Shown here: positions 43,736 through 56,500 of the stretch, piece after piece
How positions within the stretch are numbered: the stretch's first letter is position 1
Layout of the letters: every line of letters starts with the position of its first letter
Notes under the pieces: model-generated
Databases searched by the model: none
What the model saw: only the letters and a program-made list of their open reading frames with translations
Told to the model about the DNA's origin: nothing
Assembly (NCBI RefSeq): GCF_964275005.1
Contig: NC_092705.1
Location: forward strand, 7,366,641-7,430,640
Source of the DNA: Diadema setosum
Taxonomy: Eukaryota > Echinodermata > Echinoidea > Diadematoida > Diadematidae
Length of the DNA stretch: 64,000 bases
Direction: 5' to 3'
Translations under genes and position numbers: made by a program

Positions 43736-44663
43736 CGTCTGCGTAAGTGTTCGTGTAAAAGTGGAACATTAAAAAAAAATGCACAGGTTTACAACACGAC
43801 ATATATCTTCAACTGGATAGGCGACTTAATCATAAACATTTCAGGAAAGAATAATGAGGAGATAATGCATTTTGTATGGACTCATAGAGGTCGTTCGTAT
43901 GTTTGCCTCCTACCAGTGCCTACGTGTTAGAACGATTTAATCACAGACTAATTGTTTTCAACGATGCAGACAAGATCAGTTAGGCGTCTTCTCAATTATA
44001 ATGATTTTGTCCTCTGATCGACATGTAAGCGTGCACTTTCCTTTTCGTTTGATAGAGGATGAACGGCCCAAAATTAATAATCGCATAAATTTTACACATT
44101 TAGCACATAGGAATCAACATGCCCTGAAGGTCTTGATATTACCCTTCAAGAATGCAACATTGGACACCGTTTATAGTTTATGGCAGGTTTACCCTTATCA
44201 GCAAATAGAAAGCTCCATTCTTTAAACGAAGCAGTTGTAACGCTTTTGAACGATGATCATTCATATTTCGGAAAGAGGGAAAAGCAAATTCGACCTTTGT
44301 CCGAAATATTGAATTCCGTGTGTTTTAGGATAAACATTGCCCCTAAGTCCCCAAGTGCCATTTTTCTTGTCAGATCACTATGCACACTCGGGAAGAAATA
44401 AAATTTTACTTTAACACATGGCAGTACTGTGTTGATACCCACCAGCCACTCAATCATTATTCCACGATACTGGACATATTTCAGCTTGCAATGTGTGTTT
44501 TCCTGCATGTTGATATAGAACAAAGAGCTGGATAGCAACGGTGTGCCAGGTGAAAATAATATTATAGGTGAACATGCTAGAAATAAACATATGCCATCAG
44601 ATGCATTGAAGCCACGGAATTTGGAACATAAATATCAGTCGAACTGTCATATTCAAATGTTAT
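42312..44663. other. Intergenic, no gene seen
   Basis: Holds a (GT)n run at about 42776-42800 and 43650-43735, and (TTG)n at 43511-43535. Open frames at 44001-44401 (up to 74 codons) have no recognisable similarity and no clear splice context, so I do not call them. Confidence 0.4.
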
Positions 44664-44890
<227 letters not shown>

Positions 44891-45854
44891 AATGATAATG
44901 GAGAAGATTGATATATATATTAACATGGGCTGTAAAATAGAAGATCAATATACCTTATCACAGTACTTTTACTTCTAAATCGCTGACGGTTTTACCTATG
45001 ACATTTACACCACTGACACTAACCAGTGGCATTTTAGGCTGTGTCTTATACACTGCCAGAGTAGTGTTTGGGTATAATGCAATATAAATCTGATGCGAAA
45101 GATATAGTTTATGTAAAGGATAAAAAGAAGTTGTATATAAACGATTTGGATGTACACCAATGGAAGGCTTCGGGAGGACATGACGTCATCATTTCGTCTC
45201 ATATGCATAGTTTCATCCTGTTTACTTAAACACATACGTCATTTTTTTTTTTAATTCCTACTTACATATTCGATGAACCTAGCATATTCTGTGTTTGTTC
45301 TCTCTACAATACAGGCCTATGCAATTTCTATAAAAGAGAACTTGCATAGGCCTGATGTATTAAGTTAGGCTTACTTCAAACATTCATGTTCATTTAAAAC
45401 AAATGCTCGCCATTAACGTTGGAATTCATATCAGTCAAGTTCAATATAATTATGATAGTCACAGATTTGTCAAAATGAATATTACACGTCTGCAATGGAA
45501 ATAAAGTACATAATAAGGGCCTACATTATTATGTTTCAGTGTATATCTCCCATTCCACTTTTTAATTTGGCTCTAAAAAATAAAAAATCGTGAATTAAGT
45601 CATGCATGGTTTGAATTTCAAACACATTTTACAAAATTCCACAATCACTCACTGGGGGTCGAAAAATTATATTACCATCCATAATGCTGTGATCCGTTGA
45701 ACAAATTTAGGGAAGATAGCAGCTGGAAACGTGCCGCGATCGAAATAAATCCACAGTATTTACACGTATGTAGACCCTGGTATTGAGCTACAATAAGTGC
45801 TACAGCTGTCTGTGGACTCTTTTGCATTAAAAAAACAAAAACAAAAAACCAACT
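44891..45854. other. Intergenic, no gene
   Basis: One small palindrome (CAGGCCTATGCAA / TTGCATAGGCCTG, 45314-45353). No exon recognised. Confidence 0.4.
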
Positions 45855-46527
45855 GTACTCTCTAAAAAAAAAAAAAAAAAATCGAGTGAAAATATTCACT
45901 CTTAAAAGAGTGAATACAAAAAAGAGTGAATTTAGAGCAAAATTGGAATGAATTTTGAGTGAAAATGTTCATTTTCACTCATTTTGGAGTGATGACCTCA
46001 AGGATCACTCCAAAATCTTCGGGTGATCCCTGAGGTCACTCCAAAATGAGTGAAAATGAACATTTTCACTCAAAATTCACTCCAATTTCACTCTAAATTC
46101 ACTCTTTTTTGTATTCACTCTTTTAAAGGGGGTGGCTAGTAACTGATCAGCCTGGGAATCAGTGGGAACGCTGGGGGATGATTGTTCCAATCCTTGTGGG
46201 ATTCATTTAAGAGTATTACATCTATTATTGTGTGAAAATTATTTGCTTCAGAATGGTCTCATATTCAAGTAATGTGCAGTTTGATGGTTCTAGGCTAGCA
46301 TGCCTGTACAGTGACGGGGCATTAAACTGCACATTACTTGAATATTGGGACCGTTCTGAACCAAATAATTTTTACACAACAATAGATACATAATGTGCTC
46401 TTAAATGAATCCCACAAGAATTGGAACAACCACCCACCCCCGGCATTCCCACTGATTCCCACTGATCAGTTACTAGCCATCCCCTTTAAGAGCGAATATT
46501 TTCACTCGATTTTTTTTTAGAGAGTAC
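45855..46527. mobile_element. 'GAGTGAAAATG' palindromic element, split by a nested insertion
   Basis: The outer ends GTACTCTCTAAAA and TTTTTAGAGAGTAC match. The arms TCGAGTGAAAATATTCACTC, GAATACAAAAAAGAGTGAAT and GAAAATGTTCATTTTCACTC are mirrored about a centre near 45998 (CAAGGATCACTCC / GGTGATCCCTGAGG). The right arm is interrupted at 46127-46485. A half copy lies at 28325-28510. Confidence 0.88.
46127..46485. mobile_element. Nested TTAA-flanked MITE, 'AGGGGGTGGCTAGTAACTG' ends
   Basis: Ends AGGGGGTGGCTAGTAACTGA and TCAGTTACTAGCCATCCCCT are inverted, with exact TTAA on both sides (46123-46126, 46486-46489). The host palindrome's left arm shows that the empty site had a single TTAA. The interior arms (AATGTGCAGTTTGATG / ATTAAACTGCACATT; ATTGTTCCAATCCTTGTGGG) also pair, so nearly the whole element is one hairpin. 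Confidence 0.92.
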
Positions 46528-47222
46528 AAGTTTTGTGAGAACAGCTATTTGCCTCGAATCACGAACCCGTGCGCTTTTGAGCTAGACTACTTGTGGGTGT
46601 GGAGGGCTGTGATGTGACTGTAAATGTACTACTGCTGAGGATCACGGTGGAGTAGTAGCATCATCTGGAAACGAAGGTTTGAAAAGTGTGCGGTCTATAG
46701 GATAGCCCAAAGGCCACATCACAACGCGATACATCTGTGCATCATCACGGTCCCTCCAGGAGACGGTGGAATATCACGTGGCTAGGAGTAGCACAGTGCT
46801 ATAAACTGGAAGAAACTGCTAAAATCACCAGCTTTTCGTGAAGTCAAGAGCTTGAACAGCGCGCCATTTATTACCCTGGAAGCCGGGGGCGCTGGCGGAC
46901 GTGCAAGCGGTGTTCACGTGCCTGGGTTTTAGTTTTCCCAAGGAGCTATTACACACATCCATCTCACACACAGCGAGACTGGAGAGTTGGTACAACAAGA
47001 CATCGGCTAAATGCACCTCGACTGTGCGTTAGTATAATATGTAGCGCATGCAGACGACAGGAATATTAGGACGTTGTATTAATCTCATCAAAGTTCAGTG
47101 TTGCTGGATGGTATCTGTTCTCTTTCTTATCAGTTATCGCCATTTATCTTCTGATCGATGGTGGTAGATCGACGTTCTATATTATTCTCATCCGTCTCAG
47201 TATCTGGATAAGTTTAGTGAGT
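46528..47222 (+). promoter_or_regulatory. Probable promoter/5'UTR region of the filamin-type gene
   Basis: Less AT-rich than its surroundings, with a CpG-containing patch at about 46880-46922 and a TATAAAC at 46800, about 420 bp before the ATG. Placement of the transcription start is inference; no core element is decisive. Confidence 0.35.
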
Positions 47223-47523
47223 ATGGAGAGAACATATTCAGAAAGTTCGGCTTGGATCGAGATTCAGCAGAAAACTTTCACGAACTGGGTTAACGAACAG
47301 TTGCGACCTGTTGACAAGAAAGTAGAAGATCTCCGTACAGATTTCGAGGATGGACTCTTGTTGATTGCTCTGATGGAAGCCCTTATTGCTTCCCGGGGTT
47401 TGCCCGTGTATAAGAAGAAGACGAGTTACAGTAAAAATCCCAAATTACGGGTGCAGAAAATGGAAAATGTCTCACACGCCCTCCACATGATGGAAAGAGC
47501 AGGAATTAAGATGGTCAATGTTG
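47223..47523 (+). CDS. Filamin-type gene exon 1 (residues 1-100, CH1)
   Basis: The ATG at 47223 gives MERTYSESSAWIEIQQKTF; CH similarity starts within ten residues, so this start is favoured over the GTG upstream. Ends KMVNV with donor GTAAGT, phase 1. It is followed by a 12.46-kb intron, typical of a first intron with regulatory content, here mostly repeats. Confidence 0.94.
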
Positions 47524-50500
47524 GTAAGTGTTTCATTTGCATGGGGAATTGCGTGAACTTGGCTAAACTTGTAGTAAATTTGTAGCCAAATTAAACATAG
47601 CACCAGTCTCAATTAAAGTGTAGGCACCTATAATTTTACACCACAGTTCAAGTTTGCTTTAGAGTAAATATGAGATGAAAGTTTATGAACAGGAGGTGGA
47701 ATTGGTTTCATCACAATTGAACTAAAAAATGCAAAGGTAAATGGAATATTATAAGTTTATGTGATTTTACAAAATAACAATACAAAATGACAATACACAT
47801 ATAGCTGAGGTATAATCATAATATATTATACAGCTGTCCGGTTGGCTCATATACTATGTAGGGGTGTTTGTATAGGTCTAGTGGACAGTAACATAGAAGA
47901 AGAAGGAAGAAGAAGAAGAAGAAAAAGAAGAACAACATGGTCATACAGGTCATTAACTCAGAAATTTCACCAAAAAGTAAATATAAGTAAGCAAAAAGTA
48001 AGTCTATATATTTTTTTTTTATAAATCAATTATTTATCAAGACCAACCCTTCTCCCCACGACGTGAAGGTTTTGTAAGTAATGTGATAAAAAAACAAACA
48101 CATGATCTATGATATTCTTTGTAAATCCATTTGCAAAAGAGGTGGATTATGTGTTAATGTTATGTGACCAGACTTGTGTGTGCAGATGGGTCAATGAGGA
48201 GATTTTTACAGCACTCTATGAATATGAAATTGATAGTTGCACCTCATCTAATTTTTCATGTAAGTTGTTGCTACTGATATAAAGCTGTTTCATCAAAAAT
48301 TCATTATTTTATAAAGTTTCTTGTTTTGATGGAACTTCCATATTGTTTGAATAGTTATTTAAATCCAATGTAAAAATATGGTGCACAAACAAAATTTAGC
48401 TGTGTATCTTGACCACATTTCAGTGATCCTTTTCCCCATTTGTCTTTATACTCTTGGCCATCTTGGGAGCAAGTGGACAGCTGTTAATCAATTACACGGT
48501 GTTTCTATCTTGACAAGGGCAATGTTCAAAGACATTGCAAAATTTAACCGTCTGTAGTTTGATAAGGGTTGCAAGATTAATGGACTTTAGATGGAGCTTC
48601 ATGCACCTTGTAAACCAACCATATTTGGTAGTGATGAGTTAGCCCTCATGGAATGATGCAAGTGAAGTACTCCACACACGCTGGACCAATGCACAAAAAT
48701 TCTACTGCTGTTGCGCACGTCACCCACGTGTGATGATTTTGTCATTTTTAATGAAAGGGTTAGCATTATCTTTAAAATGGAATTATGTTTGTGGATTTCA
48801 ACAGCTCTAGAGGAAAAGAATTGCTAATGATTAATTGCACCATACAATTTTGAATTATTTGTGTTTATTTGAATTTATTTGAATGTTTGTGAATATCAGT
48901 GGGAAAACTACTTTTTCAAAACACATTTGAAAGTGATTATAATTCAGCACATTCCTATCATGACAAGTTGAGAGAACAAGACAGTTGAAGACATGTTTAA
49001 AGGACAAGTTCACCTTCATAAACATAAGGATTGAGAGAATGCAACAATATTAGTAGAACACATCAGTGAAAGTTTGAGGAAAATTGGACAATCGATGCAA
49101 AAGTTATGAATTTTTAAAATTATTGTGTTGGAACCACTGGATGAGGAGACTACTACAGCTTGTGAGTCATATGCGTTCAACAGTATAAAGAAAATGTAAA
49201 GAAAATTCAACATATTTTCACTTTTTTCGCATAACAAAAGAGCACTTGACTTGCCTCTTTCTAAAGGCAGGGGGAATAATATTACCCATAACATTTGTCG
49301 GTAACGAGTCGGGGGAATGTGTACTTTTTTCAAAAGATGAAATTTTGTGAAATTCTCTAAATTTCCTTATATTGTTGTGCGCATGTGACATCTAAGTTAT
49401 TCACACACTGCAGTAGTCTTCTCATCCAGTGGTTACTGCACAAAAACTTCAAAAATTCATAACTTTTGAACGGATTGTCTGAGTTTCCTCAAACTTTCAA
49501 TGATGTGTTCTACTAATATTGCTACATTCTCTCAATCCCTATGTGTATGAAGGTGAACTTGTCCTTTAAGTACTATAACATACTGGAGATATCAATTAAC
49601 CTGCACATTATAGCTGTTTTTGTTTGCAATTACTTAGAGTTACATGTTTTGAAAAGGAGAATTTGTGAAGCAGTAGACACCTCTGCATAAGTTCAAGGGT
49701 AATACCAATTAGAAATTGTACTCTGGACATTCAGTGAAATCAGCGAGAAAAATGTCTAGATCGAAGCATATGTTAGAGTATAAACTTGAAATTTGATTCT
49801 GAAATGCCTCATGAATGAAAAGTCATATTTTATGTGAACCCAAACAGGCCACTAGTTTTAACCAATGTCCTTTACATTTGAATGTTTACATTCATAACAT
49901 CAAGTTCAAATGTACATTGATGAGAAATAATTAATGCATACATATTACTTTGAATATTTTGCAAGACAAAGGAATGCAGATTTGATGACATTTCACAGGA
50001 AAAGTAGTGTCATTTTCATCATATCTCATTACAGTATATACACATAAGGTGCTTGACATAAGGGGTGGCTTAATCTCTCAGTGGCCCCGGGCCAGTAGAC
50101 ATTGATGTTAGGCCACCAGAGAAAGAAGTTGGTGTTAAGACCTGATATAAAATATTTGTACATAATATTGATCTGCATGCAGTCTACAGTCTGTGTTCAG
50201 CTGTGCTAAACCTGTTGAGGACGAGACCCGAGTATATTCAGGCAAGTGTCTGTGGGAAATGCTTGTTGTTAAGCAAAATCAAACCACCCTCAACGGGTTA
50301 AAAATATTACCATGTAGAGGAGATCCTAGCTGCCATATGCTGGTATAGGATAGAAAATGCTAGACAAAGGAGTGTTGTGTCAGCATGATTTATTCTCATA
50401 TTATTCTTTATTCATTTTATTGATCCATGGCATTGAAGCGTGTAAGAGAAACCCCATTTTTATTGTGCAGCACAGTATGCTATTAGTGTGTCTGACCTAT

Positions 50501-53500
50501 TACAGTGATGAAGATATGGTATGATGACTGGTGTTGGAGGGAATGGAAAGAATTAAGCCATCAAAGTAGTCTGGGACGGTTTAGGGCGGGTATGAGTCTT
50601 GAGACAAAGCTACGGGACTTAGACCTACTGCCTTCCTGAAATAGCATAAGGACAATTTCACCTTTGCAATGTGGATTGTGTAAATATGCAGCAATATTAG
50701 CAGAACACATCAGTGAAAGTTTGAGGAATATCGGACAATCTGTTCAAAAGATATGATTTTTTTAAGTTTCTGCGCAGCCACTGATACATGATAAGAAGAC
50801 TAAGTACAGCTTGTGATGTCACCTGTATGGAACGATATAAAGAAAACATAAATGAAATTCAACATGTTTTTACTATTCTCGCATAATAAAAGAGCACTTG
50901 AATTTCCTCTTTCAAGAGTCAGGGGGAATAATATTACCCTTAACATGAGTCAGTTAGAAGTCCAGGGAATCACACTTTTTTCAAAAAAAAAAAAATGAAT
51001 TTTGTGGAATTCTCTTTATATATTTCTTAATTGTTCTGTGCATATGACATCCACCATAGTTAGTCTTCTCAGCCAGCAGTGACTGCAAAAACACTTTGAA
51101 AATTCATCTTTTGAGCAGATTGTCTGATATTCTTCAATTTTTTACTGCATTCACTCAATCCACATGCATATGAAAAGTGAACTCGTCCTTTAAAACTCCT
51201 GAGGTTGGAGCATTCTATTATACTCAATATCTTCAATTTAACAACAAATTATATCATAATCTCTGTGGATCGGGATGTGAGTAAGATTGCTTTAAGAATA
51301 ACCCATACTGTTAAATTCAACTTGAATTTTCATTGGTAGCCATTTTTTTTTGCATCACAAATGAACCCACAGTCTAATCTTACAGCTTCCTTATTTCATA
51401 TTCATAACATAATTATATGCACATATTGTAGATGTGTCCTACATATATGTATGTATAGTACTTTTGTAGTTTGTGCATATTTCACAGCTTCACTGTCTTT
51501 GAAAAATAATGTTCTTGTGGGGAAAACAATTATTATATGGTTGGTTTGGTTTGGTTTTATTTCTGCATATTTCTTTCTCCAAATACAATTACAAATGAAA
51601 ACAAAATGATACAGAGTATGCAATAAAAAAAAGGAGAGTAAAACATACAAATCAATTCAAGAATTGAAGAGTTTGTTTGCAAAAACCAATAAGTCCATAT
51701 TTGTCAAATGGAGATATTTGCGATCAAAGGTCAAGAAAAATAAAGAGAATAATAAGAAAATTTTTGCTTCTTTTGACCATAACTTAAAAAATATACCTGT
51801 ATAGGTAGTGAGCAATATATCATTTAAATTACTAAAAGGTATTTTTTGTACTTTATTACAGAGATCGTACTTCAAAATCTTCAAAAATGGACTTATCGGT
51901 TTTTGCAAACAAACCCTTCAATTGTCAATTTCATAATAACATCATCTCTAATAACAGTATGAACTAAAGCAACATGTTAAGGCATACTGTATTCGTATGT
52001 AAACAAAGGAGAAATCAATACAGGGGAGAGCTCGACATGGATGAGGCCCTATCTTATACAATTATATTACAACAATAACAAATAACATGTTAAATGCTAA
52101 TTGGTCCAATATCACTTTGAGGATCATGTGTATCTGTGTAGCATTAGAGCAAGGAGGTATACCTCCTTGATTAGAGTAACCACGGAATATGTATCATGTT
52201 GTTTCCATACAATCCATCCATAATGAAACATTGATTCTTCAAGGTTTTTGATTATGCATTTATAGTGGTAGCTCTGTTGATACACTGAAGAGAAAGGCAA
52301 AATTGTCTCTAGTAAAAATTGTCAACACTGATGTTTCTGGACACATTTATTACCTTTTTTTTGGTTTTCCATCCCACAGTATTTTTGAACCCTTCAAAAA
52401 TGGGTATATGGTTTCTCTGTCGAAACATATTTTAAGTCATGAATGAAAACAAATCACAAGCAACACTCTGGTAACTTGAAGTACAGTTGTGTGATATTGA
52501 TTTATTTTATCATAGTTCAGTAATGCATGGTAAGAGTATAACATGGAAAGCCAAAAACAATAATTGATATTTCAATGCTTTCTGTCAAGCAATTACGAGG
52601 CCTCGTTTACAAGATATTCTAGAAACTTAAGAAATTAAGGCCATTCACAGACAAATATTGCTTTTTAAATCGCCAATTCAAACTCTACTTTATTTGTTGC
52701 AATTCATACAGCAGCACAATTTAGAATTCAGTGGGCTACCCCATAAAAACACTTAAATTTCCAACAAGAAATAAAAATGGGCCAATTTGTTTGCATTACT
52801 GTGCAGATTGCAACAGATTTTTTTCCCCCACATAAGATTTATTGTTTTGGCAAGGTGTGATGTCAAAATTCAAGCCACACAGACCTTTTCCATGAGTTGT
52901 GTGAATGAGCCTCATTCAACATGTGTTCAAGCCCTGTGTATATTAAAACCTGACTTCATGACAGAGCAAATTGACTTACCTGGGTATTATCACAACAAAA
53001 TGCTTAAATTGATGACAGACAGTTTATATCCATGACAAAAGAATTCAAACATTTGCTTTGGCTATGGATTAGACCAGCATGCACAATGACAAGCACATTG
53101 ATTGAACAGAAAGAATTAAAGATAATCACAAGGTTAGGATACAAAGAGCAAGAGGGTGACCAGATAGCGTCATCAGGGAGGACCCTGGTATCATGTAAAC
53201 CACAGTAGAGAATTATGATGAATGTTGGAACTGTCACGGTGGGCCCTGTTTCACTGTCATGGACCTATATTGAGCCACACAAGGAAACCAAAGTTTGGAC
53301 AGGTTCAGATCAGATCGTCGGTTGAGAATGATAAGGGCATTTAAGTTGCCACTAAACCCATAGGCCCGAATTCACGAAGGTGGTACAAATGAAACCATGG
53401 TTTAAACCATGGACAAAAACCATGGAGCGCCAAGTGTCGCACGGAATATTTCGTTACGAAATTGGTCATTTCGTCAACAAAATGACTGTTTCGTTAACGA

Positions 53501-56500
53501 AATCATCATTACGTGTCATTAAATGTTCATTTAGTTACAAAATATTGTCATTTCGTTACAAAATAATCATTTCATCGACGAAATGACTGATTTCGTAACG
53601 AAATATTCATGCGACACTTGGCGCTCCATGGTTTTTGTCCATGGTTTAAACCATGGTTTCATTTGTACCACCTTCGTGAATTCGGGCCATCGTGTTCAAG
53701 ACCACTTAACGCCCTTCTCATTCTCAGCAGACGAGATGTAGTTGTGACATTTAAATAGACATTTAGGATATATTCTAGAATGTGGCTAGATGGGCACATT
53801 ATATCATTCCCAAATGGCTTTGTAGTGAAAATTTATTCCTAACTGCTGAGGACCTATTGATTCCAAAATCTACCCTAAGATCAGTTGAATTGAACTTAGG
53901 ATTGATTTTCAAGCAACAGCTCTACTTGTCTGGCATAGTATTAAACTAACACTCCTGTGGTGCTATGTGACAGTTTTAGTTGATGTATCTTCTGATATCA
54001 AGTCTTATCAAACAAGTCCATTGAAATTCCGGTGTGATGGCAATGTTTGAACTGCGACTGTGTTATGCTAGCAAATAAAGAAATCATAGAATGGGGAAAA
54101 AAATAAGAGAGCCTAGAGGCATTACTGAGGAGCTGATCGGACTGAGCTTCCATTAAATTTTTATGACTTTCTTGAAAGTAGCACACCCCTTATATCAGCA
54201 ACTCATAATATTGACAAAGAGATAAATATAAACATTCACTTTATGATCAAAATGTCATAACCCTCAAATGATAAGCACCCATCTGTCTTAAAGTGACGAG
54301 TAGTTGCCCTGGGAAAGAGCAAAAAAAAAAATTGTGAAAGTAGAGTAATTTGAATGTGTTGGCACTAACTTATTCTAAATGATCTTACCTCTTTGCAACT
54401 GACTTATGGACTCTGCTATGAGATTTAATCAGTTGACATCACAATGTCTTTATACTAAAGAGGACAAATTAATGTCCTATCGCCAGTAACATACTTGTCA
54501 CCATGAGTTCATACTTATGCTATAAATATTTATCAGTTCCCATAAAAGATATCAGAGTCAAATATTCCTCACAATATGTTGTACAAGAGAGATAAAGAAA
54601 TAATAATAATAATAAAAAAAGGATCCAAAACCTGGAGGTGAAAATTAAAAATAGGAAAAAATAATTTGAGCTGTATTTGAAAAAAGTACTCAGTAATGAT
54701 TTTGTTTTTACATAAATGAAACATGTAAAATGTTTACTCTGACATGGTCAAATGATCATTGACATTTGTGACTCAGCGGTGATAAAGAGACAGATTTCTG
54801 ATATTTATATTTTCTGCTGTTTGTAAGCATTTAGTTTCACAGTCATTTATGATAAGTTGTAAAGTGGACCAAATCAGTGTTAGCATTGCAGGTATAATTT
54901 GTAATCTTTGTTTAAAAATAAACTAAAATCCCTTTTTAATCTTTTAATGAAACACTCAGTAGTATGCATAACAACCAATGCACACACACACACACACACA
55001 TACACACACACCCCACACGCACAGAAGTATTACCTAAAACGTAGTTGTCATTCGCAAAAGATGAATGGAAAAAATGCTGGTTTTCATACAAATAGCAGAA
55101 TAAATAATTTGCATACACGGTTCACTTCTGCTAATACCTGTGATCTTTGATGTTTGGATGTAGACTTTTGCCACAGTCAAATTTGGCTTGCTTGATATCT
55201 GATATTCTGTCTGCGGTGTGGGGTCAAGTGCTTTGGATATGATGACAGTATTTCTCTAATTTGTCAACTTGAGAGTAGGAGTGGCAACACTTTTCATAGT
55301 AATTAGGTGTCAAAGTCCACATTTTATCATGATTTTAGAATCAGTATTTATAGGGTACACCCATTGTCAGGAAGATGACTTTCAGTTTGTGTAATAGCAC
55401 TTATTGCACTTCATTCTAAAGCAAATACAGTCATGATTAACTTTATATGAATGGCATTTTTCACTCCCTTGGCAAATGAAATTCTCAACCTCGTTTTGAG
55501 GTTATGGAGTCTTTATAGAAGTGAATTACATCAAATTTTCAGTCGATAGTTGAGCTACATTCTTTAGGTCCTACCTAAATATTCAGCCCCATTATAAAAC
55601 AAACTAACAAACAACAACAGTAACACAAACCCAAACGCACAAAACAGGAGATTAAAGGGATCGTACAGTTTTGGTTGAGACCTAACTTCAGGTTTTTACA
55701 TTACTCTTTTTGGTGAGAAAATAATCAAACCTCTTATAATGAAATATGAAAGAACAAGGAATTCAACATTTATTTGATGAAAATTGGTTTTGAAATGGCT
55801 GAGATATCCAAAATAGAGCGATTCAAATAAAATATCGGACCCACCTTTTATTATGATCACTTTGTTTTACTTTGTTTTTGGATGTCTCGGCCATTCCAAA
55901 ACCGATTTTCATCAAATAAACTTTAAATTCCTCATAGAATGGTATGCTCTGTACTATTTCATGAGTGGTTTCTTGGTATCTTGCAAAAAGTTAAATAAGC
56001 CCAATCCTCATCTCCAACATATACCATCCCTTTAATGCCCTTTGAAGATAACCCAGAGTCTAAGCTGCTTGAAACCACTGGAGTACTGTTTCAAACACAG
56101 GCTTTTCTAGTCCCTGATATACTGCCAACATGATCTATTTGAAAATTCCTAAAACTTCTTTGTTTTTATTTTTGCTGATTACATTACTCATCTAGCTATC
56201 CTGTAAGATTCTATTCGAACTTGCCTACATAGGATATACAATAAGCAAATGCTAATGCACTGTTTGTATCACCTATATAGTGTTTTGTTGGCAAAGAAGA
56301 GCCTTTTTAACATGAGTGAACCTCTTTTTTTTTTTTCTTGTGAAAGGTATATTGTAAATTGGTGAGTTTATTTCACTTATCTGAAAAGAAAAGTGAAAAC
56401 ATGAAGTATTACATGTAACATTGATAGAGAAAAGTCTGTAAAGATACCAGATACAATGTAGGTTGCTGATGAGACTCAACAGATATTTAATGTAATTTTT

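Noticed and set aside
44001..44401. Two overlapping frames of about 73 codons
   Set aside because: No family similarity recognised, no splice or start context that supports them.
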